Assembly (NCBI RefSeq): GCF_003254545.1
Contig: NZ_QJRH01000062.1
Coordinates: forward strand, 62,001 to 126,000
Source: Flavobacterium tistrianum
Lineage (GTDB): Bacteria; Bacteroidota; Bacteroidia; Flavobacteriales; Flavobacteriaceae
DNA: 64,000 nt
Direction: 5' to 3'
The notes under the pieces are model-generated. The model was not told the DNA's origin, did no database searches, and saw only the letters and a list, made by a program, of their open reading frames with translations. Made by a program: the position numbers and the translations under genes. Positions within the stretch are counted from its first letter, which is position 1; each line of letters starts with the position of its first letter. Of this stretch, positions 15,789 to 24,595 are shown one piece after another.

Positions 15789-18700
15789 TTAAAATTTTAA
15801 TGTTAGGTTACAACCAATATTTCTTGTTGTCGGAAGTGAACCTCCTGAATAACCTCCAGATAAGTTACCTGAACTTAGACCACTTTCTGGATCTGCATCT
15901 GGAAGATTTTTACTGATGATCCATAAGTTAGAACCTACTAAAGAAAGACGTAAATCATTCAAACCTGCTTTAGCTATAAATTGTTTAGGGAAACTATAAG
16001 TAATGCTTACCTCTCTTAATTTTACATAACTTGCATCGTAAACAAATGCTTTTTGCGGGTTATTATTGTAGCCATAAATACTTCCTGCCACTTCAGGACT
16101 TGGAGTTCTTGTAGTATTAGGAGTTCCATCTTCATTTACTCCAGGTAAAATAACACCACCACCATTAGCAAGTGTATTTCTTACAGGGTTTCCAAGCTCA
16201 TTGTTTCCTGCTGTAGAAGTATACAAACCTGAACTTTGTCCATAATATTGGTCAAGAGAGAAAATATCTCCTCCTTTTTGAACATCGATTAAGAAACCTA
16301 GAGATACTTGTTTGTAAGTAAATTTGTTACGGAAGCCACCAATCCAATCTGGAGTAATATTACCAATAACATTATTAGTATTTGCAGTTTGTAAATACAC
16401 TCCATTTTTAGTTACTTTTTGCCCGTCTTTGTAGATATAATCTTTCCCAAGAATATCTCCATAAGCATGTCCTGCCATACCAACAATACTAACCCCTCCT
16501 TGGAATGAACCAATTGTTAAAACAGGAACACCATCTGATAAAGCTACTACAGTATTCTCATTTTTAGACCAGTTTACATTAATATCCCACTGAAAATCTT
16601 TTGCTTTAACAGGAGTAGCATTGAATATTACCTCAACACCTTTATTTTCTACTGACCCTGCGTTTACATATTTAGAAGAGTAGCCTGTTGCAGTAGAATA
16701 ATCTACGGCGAAAATTTGATCTGCACTTAAACTTTTGTAAACACTTACATCAAATCCTAATCTTCTGTCAAAAAATTGCATTTCTAAACCAAGCTCTTTA
16801 GATGTAGTTTTTACAGGATGTAAATTTGGATTATTACCAGTGTTTGGTCTTGAATAAAGTTGGTTTGAACCAAATGGATTGAATTTAGTAAATACATCTT
16901 GTAATGCATAAAGATCAATGCTTCCTTGTGGGTTCTCAGCATAACTAGCTCTTAATTTACCGAAATTTAACCATGGCACATTAATATGTTTTGTAAAAAC
17001 ATAACTACCTGATAATGAATATGTATTAACATCATTATTATCATATGGCAACATAGAGAATGCGTCATTACGCACTGTTCCTTCTACATAAAGGAAATCT
17101 CTAAATCCTACTGAAGCAGATCCATAAACACTGTTTACCGCTGAATTATCTTCAACCTCAACTGGGAATGGAGAAGCATTTACTGAATTTGATAATGCAT
17201 AGATTCCTGGAATAACAAGTCCTCCATCTGTAGAAGCCAATGTAGAGGTACGTCTAGTTCTTAAAGCATTATACCCAACCAAACCTGTCAATGTAAAATC
17301 TTCGGTTAGTTTTTTATTAAAATTTAATGTAACCTGATAGTTTTGCTCAGAAAACATACCTGTATATTTTTGGTATCCTGAACCAACAGCTAAACGGTTA
17401 ATTCCAAATGTTCCAGCTAAAGAACCTACCGCTTTTCTCTCTTCACGTAATTCTGAATAAGAATCTGTACTTATTTTCCCTGTAGCGTTTAACCAATCTG
17501 TAATTTTATAATCTAACTGACCATAACCGATGAAACGGTTTCTTTCGTCATTTTGATAATTTTTATATCTTGTAAAATATGGGTTATCCCAATATTTAGG
17601 ATTTGTATTTCCGTTAGCAGGATCTGCCATATTCCAAGAAATATTTTGTCCTCCTGAATTGTTGAAAACTTCTTTTTGAGATTGAATATCTACGTTAGTT
17701 CCCCACCATTGACGGAATAAACCTGCAACGTTATCACCACCATAACCAGTAGTATTTCTACCCATTGTTGTTTGTGCTACATAATTCGCAAAAACACTTA
17801 CAGATAATTTGTCTGTCATTTTGTGGTTGAATTTAATACTTGCGTTATTTTTCTTCAATTCACTATTTGGCAAAATACCATTTTCTTTGTAATTGTTGTA
17901 ATTGATAACAAAGTTGCTTTTATCTGACCCTCCTTCAAAAGAGATTGAGTTATTGAAGGTTTGAGCTGTTTGAAAAAATGTAATTGGACCATTTTTAGCA
18001 GCCACCCATGGAGATTTTTGTCCGTATTTTGAAGAATATGGAGAGTAAGACTCCCAAGTATAAACAGAAAGATTCGGATCAAATGCTACACCGTAAGAAG
18101 CATCATCTGTAGTACTTACCACTTGGTTGCCACTTTTATCTATAACAAAGAATGCACCTGTTGGCCCAACTGGAGTACCTTTTGGCTTACCATTGGCATC
18201 ATAAGTTGGTCCATAACCTTGTCCGTATTTGTTTTGGTAAACAGGAAAAGTTTTTTTATCAACAGAACCAACTCCAAACTCACTAGATATAGTTACTCCC
18301 ATACCTTTTTGAGCTTTTCCTTTTTTAGTAGTAATCATAATTACACCGTTACCCGCCTGAAACCCGTATAAAGCAGATGCAGCAGCACCTTTCAATATAT
18401 TTAATGTTTCGATATCATCAGGATTAATGTCCATACCAGCATTACCATAATCGTAAGTATTACGAGCTCCTTGTGTTTGTGAACCTTGGCTTGAATTTAC
18501 ATTGCTATTGTTAACTGGCATACCGTCAATAACAATAAGCATTTGGTTATTTCCAGTAAGGTTTTTAACACCTCTTGATACTACGTTTGTAGATCCTCCA
18601 AAGTTTGTATTTTTTCTAACATATACTCCTGCAGATTTACCAGAAAGATCGTTAATGAAGTTTGCGCTTGCGGTACCCCCAACTAAATCTTCTCCTTTTA

Positions 18701-19073
18701 CTTCTTGAGTTGTATATCCAAGAGCTTTTTTCTCTCTCTTAATACCTAGTGCGGTAACAACAACACTTTCTAATTCTGTAGTATTACTAGTTAATTTTAC
18801 ATTTAATGCTGTAGAACTAGCTACAACCTCTTGCGTTTTCATTCCAATGTAAGTAAAAATCAAGACTTCGCTTGACGATGCTTTGATAGAGAATTTTCCA
18901 TCAAAATCAGTTTGCGTTCCGCTTTTAGTTCCTTTAACTAATACACTCACACCTGGAAGAGGCATTCCTGCATTATCGGAAACTACACCCGAAACAGTTC
19001 TTTCTTGCGCAAAGGTTAGTTGCGTAATCAGCGCCACCAGAAGCACTAAGAATCCATTTAACTTTAGTTTCAT
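15789..19073 (-). CDS. SusC/RagA TonB-linked outer-membrane receptor
   Basis: A 1094-residue outer-membrane transporter. A signal peptide (residues 1-22, ending LTFAQ) is followed by a carboxypeptidase-regulatory-like domain (VSGVVSDNAGMPLPGVSVLV, DFDGKFSI), a plug domain with the SusC signature region (ALYGFQAGNGVIMITTKKG) and a 22-strand-type barrel that ends in LTLKF. It imports large nutrients with energy from TonB-ExbBD. The frame extends 10 codons upstream of the ATG at 19073, but that ATG starts the signal peptide. It forms a bicistronic unit with the SusD-like gene. Confidence 0.95.
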   Translation of the reverse strand: MKLKLNGFLVLLVALITQLTFAQERTVSGVVSDNAGMPLPGVSVLVKGTKSGTQTDFDGKFSIKASSSEVLIFTYIGMKTQEVVASSTALNVKLTSNTTELESVVVTALGIKREKKALGYTTQEVKGEDLVGGTASANFINDLSGKSAGVYVRKNTNFGGSTNVVSRGVKNLTGNNQMLIVIDGMPVNNSNVNSSQGSQTQGARNTYDYGNAGMDINPDDIETLNILKGAAASALYGFQAGNGVIMITTKKGKAQKGMGVTISSEFGVGSVDKKTFPVYQNKYGQGYGPTYDANGKPKGTPVGPTGAFFVIDKSGNQVVSTTDDASYGVAFDPNLSVYTWESYSPYSSKYGQKSPWVAAKNGPITFFQTAQTFNNSISFEGGSDKSNFVINYNNYKENGILPNSELKKNNASIKFNHKMTDKLSVSVFANYVAQTTMGRNTTGYGGDNVAGLFRQWWGTNVDIQSQKEVFNNSGGQNISWNMADPANGNTNPKYWDNPYFTRYKNYQNDERNRFIGYGQLDYKITDWLNATGKISTDSYSELREERKAVGSLAGTFGINRLAVGSGYQKYTGMFSEQNYQVTLNFNKKLTEDFTLTGLVGYNALRTRRTSTLASTDGGLVIPGIYALSNSVNASPFPVEVEDNSAVNSVYGSASVGFRDFLYVEGTVRNDAFSMLPYDNNDVNTYSLSGSYVFTKHINVPWLNFGKLRASYAENPQGSIDLYALQDVFTKFNPFGSNQLYSRPNTGNNPNLHPVKTTSKELGLEMQFFDRRLGFDVSVYKSLSADQIFAVDYSTATGYSSKYVNAGSVENKGVEVIFNATPVKAKDFQWDINVNWSKNENTVVALSDGVPVLTIGSFQGGVSIVGMAGHAYGDILGKDYIYKDGQKVTKNGVYLQTANTNNVIGNITPDWIGGFRNKFTYKQVSLGFLIDVQKGGDIFSLDQYYGQSSGLYTSTAGNNELGNPVRNTLANGGGVILPGVNEDGTPNTTRTPSPEVAGSIYGYNNNPQKAFVYDASYVKLREVSITYSFPKQFIAKAGLNDLRLSLVGSNLWIISKNLPDADPESGLSSGNLSGGYSGGSLPTTRNIGCNLTLKF

Positions 19074-19725
19074 TTTTAAAAATTTTGAATTAGTATCCGA
19101 CAAACATCATAATATTTTCTTAAAACAACAATGCAACAAACTGATACTATATAACTTTATTTTAATATTATTTTAACACATGTTTATTTTGAAATGTTTA
19201 ATTAACGCAAAACTAGCATTATACATAATTTTATACATAAAATACTGTAATTTTGTTAATCAAAATATTAACATTTATTTAACATCTAAAGCAAGAATTT
19301 CCTCAAGAAAAAGAGAGAAAAAAGCAAAATGAGACAAAGTATTATCTTACATATTTACCCTATAAATAAAACATTCTGCACTGAAAATGTTTCATTTGAA
19401 AAATTTTCAGTTTACATTTCTTTATCGATATGTAACAAATTGTAAATCAAGTCTTATAAAATCAAGTTTTCATCTTTCCCACTCAATTTTGCAAAATCTA
19501 AAATTAAATATTCCACAAAAAAAATCTTAAAAAACAACCTTTTTACCCTGCATTTACTAAAGATGATAAGATTTTAGTCAATCTGAAAAATCATGAAATT
19601 TGCGTCAATTTTGCCCCATAATAAGGCCATCTAAAAAAATGCAAATATCCCTATGTACTCGTTTGAATCTCTTAATGATTTTTAGAAAAAAAAGCAGCAT
19701 ATTTGCTTTTTTAAAACCTAAAAAA
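19074..19725. other. Intergenic region between susC-like gene and rnhB
   Basis: About 650 very A/T-rich bases between divergent genes. A minus-strand -7-like box TAGTTTTG (19215 to 19208) could serve the SusC/SusD pair, but no TTG sits at the right distance. No repeat, RNA gene or convincing reading frame was seen; the frame upstream of rnhB from 19600 lacks a credible start. Confidence 0.4.
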
Positions 19726-20388
19726 ATGCTCGAAAAAAATTTCTCAGGATTTGTTTTAGAAACTGGAACTGACGAAGCAGGAAGAGGATGTCTAGCTGGC
19801 CCTGTTACTGCTGCAGCTATAATTTTACCTGAACATTTTGAGAATAAAATTCTGAATGATAGTAAGCAATTGTCTGAAAAAACTAGAGCGCTTTTAAGAC
19901 CTATTATCGAAGAGCAGGCAGTTTGCTTTGCTGTTACGCATTTATTCCCAGATGAAATTGATGAAATAAACATTCTAAATGCATCAATGAAAGGAATGCA
20001 GGAATGTATCTTAAAACTTAAGCATGTTCCGGAATATATTATAGTTGATGGAAATCGTTCCTTAAATGCCAAACTTGGACTTAAAAACACTTTCGGAAAA
20101 CAGTTTTCTCAAGATGAAATTGCGCTTTTAAAATCGATTCCGAATCAAAGTATTATAAAAGGTGACGGAAAGTATCTGAGCATTGCTGCTGCTTCTGTTT
20201 TAGCAAAAACGTATCGTGACGAATACATGGACAAAATTCACGAAGAATTTCCGATGTACAACTGGAAACAAAACAAAGGATACCCAACCAAAGAGCATCG
20301 AGAAGCTATTAAAGAATTTGGAACAACAAAATATCACAGAATGAGTTTTAGGCTTTTGCCTGAACAATTAGAACTCGATTTGTTTTAA
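19726..20388 (+). CDS. rnhB: Ribonuclease HII
   Basis: A 220-residue enzyme that cuts RNA in RNA-DNA hybrids and removes misincorporated ribonucleotides. The signature [14 protein letters not shown] holds the catalytic D16 and E17; further motifs are NDSKQLSEK, the strand YIIVDGN and [14 protein letters not shown]. The frame is open for 42 codons upstream, but [19 protein letters not shown] gives the standard length. It is monocistronic, with a bidirectional terminator after it. Confidence 0.95.
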   Translation: MLEKNFSGFVLETGTDEAGRGCLAGPVTAAAIILPEHFENKILNDSKQLSEKTRALLRPIIEEQAVCFAVTHLFPDEIDEINILNASMKGMQECILKLKHVPEYIIVDGNRSLNAKLGLKNTFGKQFSQDEIALLKSIPNQSIIKGDGKYLSIAAASVLAKTYRDEYMDKIHEEFPMYNWKQNKGYPTKEHREAIKEFGTTKYHRMSFRLLPEQLELDLF

Positions 20389-20390
20389 TA

Positions 20391-20424
20391 AAAAAAACGA
20401 CCTAGATAATAGGTCGTTTTTTTT
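20391..20424. terminator. Bidirectional terminator after rnhB
   Basis: ACGACCTA and TAGGTCGT form the stem, flanked by runs of A and T. It separates rnhB from the convergent NTF2-like gene. Confidence 0.9.
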
Positions 20425-20430
20425 TTACTT

Positions 20431-21282
20431 TTACTTTTTGCTTTTTAAAAACTCCGCAAATGTTTTTGTGTCATAGTAAAATGGCCTCACAGCTGTAATT
20501 TTTCCATCCTTCAAATCGAAATGTTCTGAAATGGGAACAGACATTGTTTTACCCGATTTTTTAGATTTACAATTTATTGTAAAATAAATGATTACTTCAT
20601 TTTTAGAAGCATCACTAAAATAAGTTGGTTCTTTTTCTATTTGAAGATCGAAAAACTCAGTTGATTTTGTAAACATTTTTGTCCATTCGCTAAAACCAAC
20701 ATAAGTTCCCCCATAAGGCAAACCAATAGCCTGATTGTAAACTGCTCCATCTGCCACAACAGTTGCCAAAGCATCAAAATCTCTCGTTTTAAAAAGACTT
20801 TCATAATATTTTGCTACTACTTTTAAATTATCAGTCTCAAGATTTTTCAAAACATCTGCTTCAGACAAAGTCGCACCTTTATCCCAGAAACTAATAATTT
20901 TACTTACTTGGCCTTTACCATTTAAACGTGCAAAATCACGTCCCGCCATTATAAGATTATTTTTAGAATCAAGAACTTTCCATTCCCAAGTTACATAATT
21001 GTCTTTTACAATTTTTGTTCCCGATGTTAATACTGCGTCTGGGTTTTTCTTGTAAAATTCGTTGATAACATTATTAAATGCCGCAATTCCTTTTATTGAA
21101 GCCGAAGGATCTTCAAAAGTACTATCTTCTAACCAAATTGATTTTATCATCTTCAATCTGGTATCGCTATTTTTTTCCTGCCACACTTTTTCATAAACTG
21201 CAACTGGATATAATTTATCTTTCTTTTGTGCCAAAAGACCATTCAACGCAAAAAGGAAACAGAGTAAGTAGATTTTTCTCAT
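20431..21282 (-). CDS. Exported NTF2/SnoaL-like protein
   Basis: A 283-residue protein with a signal peptide (MRKIYLLCFLFALNGLLAQ). Two NTF2-like cone-shaped domains are suggested: the first near residues 35-145 (SIWLEDSTFEDPSASIKG) and the second near 155-275 (YYESLFKTRDFDALATVVADG), the second with the motif EHFDLKDGKITAVRPFYYD typical of SnoaL-like proteins. Such domains bind small ligands or act as isomerases. The start at 21282 is preferred over an upstream TTG. Function unknown. Confidence 0.8.
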   Translation of the reverse strand: MRKIYLLCFLFALNGLLAQKKDKLYPVAVYEKVWQEKNSDTRLKMIKSIWLEDSTFEDPSASIKGIAAFNNVINEFYKKNPDAVLTSGTKIVKDNYVTWEWKVLDSKNNLIMAGRDFARLNGKGQVSKIISFWDKGATLSEADVLKNLETDNLKVVAKYYESLFKTRDFDALATVVADGAVYNQAIGLPYGGTYVGFSEWTKMFTKSTEFFDLQIEKEPTYFSDASKNEVIIYFTINCKSKKSGKTMSVPISEHFDLKDGKITAVRPFYYDTKTFAEFLKSKK

Positions 21283-21447
21283 AAGCAATCTGGAATAAAA
21301 ATGAATTTTAATAGTACAAAACCAAATTTACCATAAAAACAATTAGAAAACTACTATAACACTGCAATTTGCTATCAATTTAAAATCAAAGTGCTAAACT
21401 GAATAATTTTAGATTTTATGCAAATATTCCTTTTATTAAACAATCTT

Positions 21448-22047
21448 CTATTCAAAAACAGGAACTTTATCGATAAGTCGAAATATATTTTTAAGCTCAC
21501 TTTCCCATTCTAAAACACTTTCAGCTGAAACTCTATCGGCTTTATCAAAGTAAAAATGTTTCTTAATTTCAAGTCCACAATATTTGAAAATCCCAATATC
21601 TGAAGTTAACTCTAATGATTTGCCCATTCCTATTGCTTCATATTCAGCATTTGATTTTCCGTGAGAATTTATAATAATAGTTTGTTTTCCTGTCAGCAAA
21701 CCTTTTTGAATTCCCTGATCATATCTATAAGCAAATCCGTAACTAAAAACACGATCAATATAGCCTTTCATGATAGCTGGCATTCCTGTCCACCAAATCG
21801 GGTAAACAAAAACAATTCGGTCTGCCCAAGAAATAAAAGTTTGTTCTGTTTTTACGTCATCGGAAACTTGTCCCATTCTTTGCCCCTGCATATCTTGCAA
21901 AGAAAGAACTGGATTGAAATTGATTTCATTTAAATCACGAATAACAGCTTCCTGACCAGATTTTTCCAAAGATTCAGCAACTGTATTTTTAAGGAAATGA
22001 TTTAAACTAGCTGGATTTGGATGTGCATAAATAATTAAATTTTTCAT
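21448..22047 (-). CDS. NAD(P)H-quinone oxidoreductase-like flavodoxin-fold protein
   Basis: A 199-residue protein of the NQO1/KefF/YdeQ family. The FMN/FAD-binding start is IIYAHPNPASLNHFL, and the conserved FVYPIWWTGMPAIMKGYIDRVF and the KGLLTGKQTIIINSHGK segment are present. It should carry out two-electron reduction of quinones or similar electrophiles. The frame is open 19 codons further upstream, but MKNLIIYAHPNP starts the first beta strand. An AraC regulator starts upstream on the same strand and probably controls it. Confidence 0.88.
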   Translation of the reverse strand: MKNLIIYAHPNPASLNHFLKNTVAESLEKSGQEAVIRDLNEINFNPVLSLQDMQGQRMGQVSDDVKTEQTFISWADRIVFVYPIWWTGMPAIMKGYIDRVFSYGFAYRYDQGIQKGLLTGKQTIIINSHGKSNAEYEAIGMGKSLELTSDIGIFKYCGLEIKKHFYFDKADRVSAESVLEWESELKNIFRLIDKVPVFE

Positions 22048-22126
22048 GTTTTCTATTTTTAAAGATTGAACATGACAAATGTAAAACGCAACTTTCGCTA
22101 GCAATTGTAAGAAAACGAAATTGGTA

Positions 22127-22945
22127 CTACTCTAAGTTTGAACTGCAGATATCGCTTTGAAATTTAAGAAACTTTGTTGGGGAAATATTCATGTAATATT
22201 TAAAATCATGAATTAACTGACTTTGATCGTAATAACCGCATTCTTCAACAATATTTAGCCAATCAGTTTTCGCCTCACTCGAAGTACTTTTCTGAATTTG
22301 ATTAACGGCTTTCAAAAATCTCTCATACCTATTAGATTCTTTAATCGTATAGCCAAAAACTTTCTTCTGATTAAGTTGAATATTTCTTTGTGTTTGGTTT
22401 ATTTGTGATGCGACAACCTTTATCGGATTTAGATTATGATGCTGAAAATCCTTTAAAAGCTCTGAAATTATGGTTTGTTCTTGCAGATAAGGTTTACAGA
22501 ATTCTAAAATAAAATCGACACGTTCTTTCGTATCAGCGATTTTTTTGAGTTCTTCCCATAGAAGAGTAAAACAATTTTCATCGATTAAATTATCAGGATG
22601 AGCAGGCAGAGAATCGAAAAGCACATTACCAAAGAATCTGTAAAAAGCATCTTCCTTAAAATTGGCAACTAAAATTTCAGAATTAGGTTCTAAAGTATAA
22701 TCAAAAGCTTGTTTGATTGGGCCTAAAACAATACATTTTTCAATTTCTAAAACAGTGTCCTGTGACGATTTTAGAGATGATTTTGTTCCAAAATTAAAAA
22801 CCATAATGGTTTGAAAACTTGGAAGTAGGGTTTTTGTAATTGGAAATGCTGTTTTATTTTCTGCAAAGTAGAAATGCGAAAAAACTGTTTCAAATGCCGA
22901 AGGAACTGCAATTCTATAATTGTTATTTTCTTCGGCATTTTTCAT
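22127..22945 (-). CDS. AraC-family transcriptional regulator
   Basis: A 272-residue protein. The C-terminal two-HTH DNA-binding domain covers about residues 165-268, with the ending EECGYYDQSQLIHDFKYYMNISPTKFL matching the second helix-turn-helix of AraC proteins. The N-terminal part is a DUF6597-like cupin-type sensing region (SHFYFAENKT). It stands 79 bases upstream of the quinone-reductase-like gene and is likely its local regulator. lipB starts 18 bases upstream, so it may also be read from the lipB transcript. Confidence 0.88.
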   Translation of the reverse strand: MKNAEENNNYRIAVPSAFETVFSHFYFAENKTAFPITKTLLPSFQTIMVFNFGTKSSLKSSQDTVLEIEKCIVLGPIKQAFDYTLEPNSEILVANFKEDAFYRFFGNVLFDSLPAHPDNLIDENCFTLLWEELKKIADTKERVDFILEFCKPYLQEQTIISELLKDFQHHNLNPIKVVASQINQTQRNIQLNQKKVFGYTIKESNRYERFLKAVNQIQKSTSSEAKTDWLNIVEECGYYDQSQLIHDFKYYMNISPTKFLKFQSDICSSNLE

Positions 22946-22963
22946 ATCTTGAATATTGTATTT

Positions 22964-23662
22964 TTAAATAAAATCAGCTTCGAATAGTTCCGTTAAATGT
23001 TTAATGATTTTAGATTTTACTTCTTCTTCATCTACTTTTTCTACACCAAGTTCTACATTTAAAGAAGTAACACCTTTTCCGCGAATACCGCACGGAATAA
23101 TATTATCAAAATAACCCAAATCGACATTTACATTTAAAGCAAATCCGTGCATAGTAACCCAGCGTGAAGCGCGAACACCCATTGCACAAATCTTACGGGC
23201 AAATGGAGTCCCAGCGCCAAGCCAAACACCAGTTTCTCCTTCACTTCTACCCGATTCTAAACCATATTCGGCTAAAGTCAGAATAATTGATTCTTCTAGC
23301 AAACGAAGATATTTATGAATATCAGTAAAGAAATTTTCTAAATCTAAAATAGGATAACCTACAATCTGTCCTGGCCCATGATACGTAATATCGCCTCCGC
23401 GGTTAATTTTATAAAAAGTCGCGCCTTTGGCTTCGAGCTGTTTTTCGTTTAATAATAAGTTCTCAAGATCACCGCTTTTTCCTAAAGTATAAACATGCGG
23501 ATGCTCAACAAACAATAAATAATTTGGCGTTGGCAGATCTAGTTCTTCTCTTCTGTTTTTGATTTTTAAATCGACTATATCTTTAAAGATTTCTTCTTGA
23601 TATTCCCAAGTCGATTTATAGTCTCTTTTCCCCAGATCCTGAAGTTGGATTTTTTTATTCAT
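22964..23662 (-). CDS. lipB: Octanoyl-[acyl-carrier-protein]:protein octanoyltransferase
   Basis: A 232-residue enzyme that moves octanoyl groups from ACP to lipoyl domains in lipoate synthesis. Diagnostic motifs are RGGDITYHGPGQ (88-99), the lysine K157 in RKICAMGVRASRWVTMHG and the nucleophile C191 in IPCGIRGKGVTSL, together the Cys/Lys dyad. Length is normal. It starts 5 bases after a lipoprotein gene, so the two are co-transcribed; their link is not understood. Confidence 0.95.
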   Translation of the reverse strand: MNKKIQLQDLGKRDYKSTWEYQEEIFKDIVDLKIKNRREELDLPTPNYLLFVEHPHVYTLGKSGDLENLLLNEKQLEAKGATFYKINRGGDITYHGPGQIVGYPILDLENFFTDIHKYLRLLEESIILTLAEYGLESGRSEGETGVWLGAGTPFARKICAMGVRASRWVTMHGFALNVNVDLGYFDNIIPCGIRGKGVTSLNVELGVEKVDEEEVKSKIIKHLTELFEADFI

Positions 23663-23667
23663 TTTAA

Positions 23668-24423
23668 TTATTTTTCAAACTCAACATCAAAGTTCAGTTT
23701 GTCAGGATTCTCCATATAATCCGTAAAAGAGTATTGAATTGTAATTGATTTTCGATCGTCGCTAAACAAAGCATTCGGATTAGAAACTTTCTTAATCTTT
23801 TTTGGAAAATGATAATTTACAATATAACTAGACGAAGCAAACATCATTTTAGTCATATCAGCAGCCGTATCTTTTGCCTTTGCAGCCTGTAGTTTCTCCT
23901 GATCGATTACTGCTTTTCTTGTAAATTTCTTTCCGTCATAAGTATAGCTTAATTTACTTTTGTTATCTCCAAAACCATTTCCAAGCGGAGTTGCATTCGC
24001 TCCTCCCTCTAATTTTTGAAAAGTGCTTAAAGTCTGTAAAATATCCTGCAGTTCATTGACATTTTTAAAATCTGTTCCCAAATTCATTAAAAACTGTTTT
24101 TTCTCTGAACTCATTTTTGTTGAAACGACAAAATTTTCAAGCTTTTTTAGTTCTTTCTGAGTTTCTGGCGATAACTTAGCTATACTGTCTTTTTTTTCTT
24201 CAAATAGTTGCTTGAAGGTAAAAGTAGTATCAATATCTTTTTTGGTATCTCCCATTTGACCCGAAATCTGATCGCCAGCCATTTCCATTAAGGCAGAACC
24301 ATCCATGTCAACCGAAAATTTTCCGGTTCCGTTTTCATTGACGTAAATATTTTCAGTAAATGTACAGCTGGTTAACGTGGCTATTAAAAAAGAAAAACTC
24401 AGTAATTTATATAATTTCATCAT
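23668..24423 (-). CDS. Lipoprotein of unknown function
   Basis: A 251-residue lipoprotein with lipobox LTSC (Cys at about residue 20). The mature part opens with FTENIYVNENGTGKFSVDMDGS and is rich in Lys and Glu in the middle (residues 60-100), with beta-strand ends. A -7 box lies at 24446-24439, overlapping an earlier ATG at 24441, so the start at 24423 is chosen. It is the first gene of the lipB transcript. Similar Bacteroidota proteins have no assigned role. Confidence 0.75.
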   Translation of the reverse strand: MMKLYKLLSFSFLIATLTSCTFTENIYVNENGTGKFSVDMDGSALMEMAGDQISGQMGDTKKDIDTTFTFKQLFEEKKDSIAKLSPETQKELKKLENFVVSTKMSSEKKQFLMNLGTDFKNVNELQDILQTLSTFQKLEGGANATPLGNGFGDNKSKLSYTYDGKKFTRKAVIDQEKLQAAKAKDTAADMTKMMFASSSYIVNYHFPKKIKKVSNPNALFSDDRKSITIQYSFTDYMENPDKLNFDVEFEK

Positions 24424-24438
24424 TGTACAATTTTTCAT

Positions 24439-24446
24439 CAAATATA
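24439..24446 (-). promoter_or_regulatory. -7 promoter box of the lipoprotein-lipB unit
   Basis: TATATTTG on the minus strand, matching TAnnTTTG, 16 bases before the chosen start. If it is used, transcription starts after the ATG at 24441, which decides for the start at 24423. Confidence 0.45.
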
Positions 24447-24563
24447 CGATTTTTTACATTCTCTCATGATCAGATCATAAAGGGGCTAAAGATGATTGAA
24501 ACCCAATAAATTGATGTCACAAAAAATCTAAAAACAGCATTCTAAAATCTGCATTCTTTTCTT

Positions 24564-24571
24564 TATCTTTG
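24564..24571 (+). promoter_or_regulatory. -7 promoter box of lysS
   Basis: TATCTTTG, an exact consensus match, 24 bases before the lysS start. The upstream TTG element is not clear. Confidence 0.55.
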
Positions 24572-24595
24572 CACACTTAAAAAAATAGCACAAAA

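Noticed and set aside
19600..19725. Upstream extension of rnhB
   Set aside because: It adds 42 residues without family similarity; the ATG at 19726 gives the standard length.
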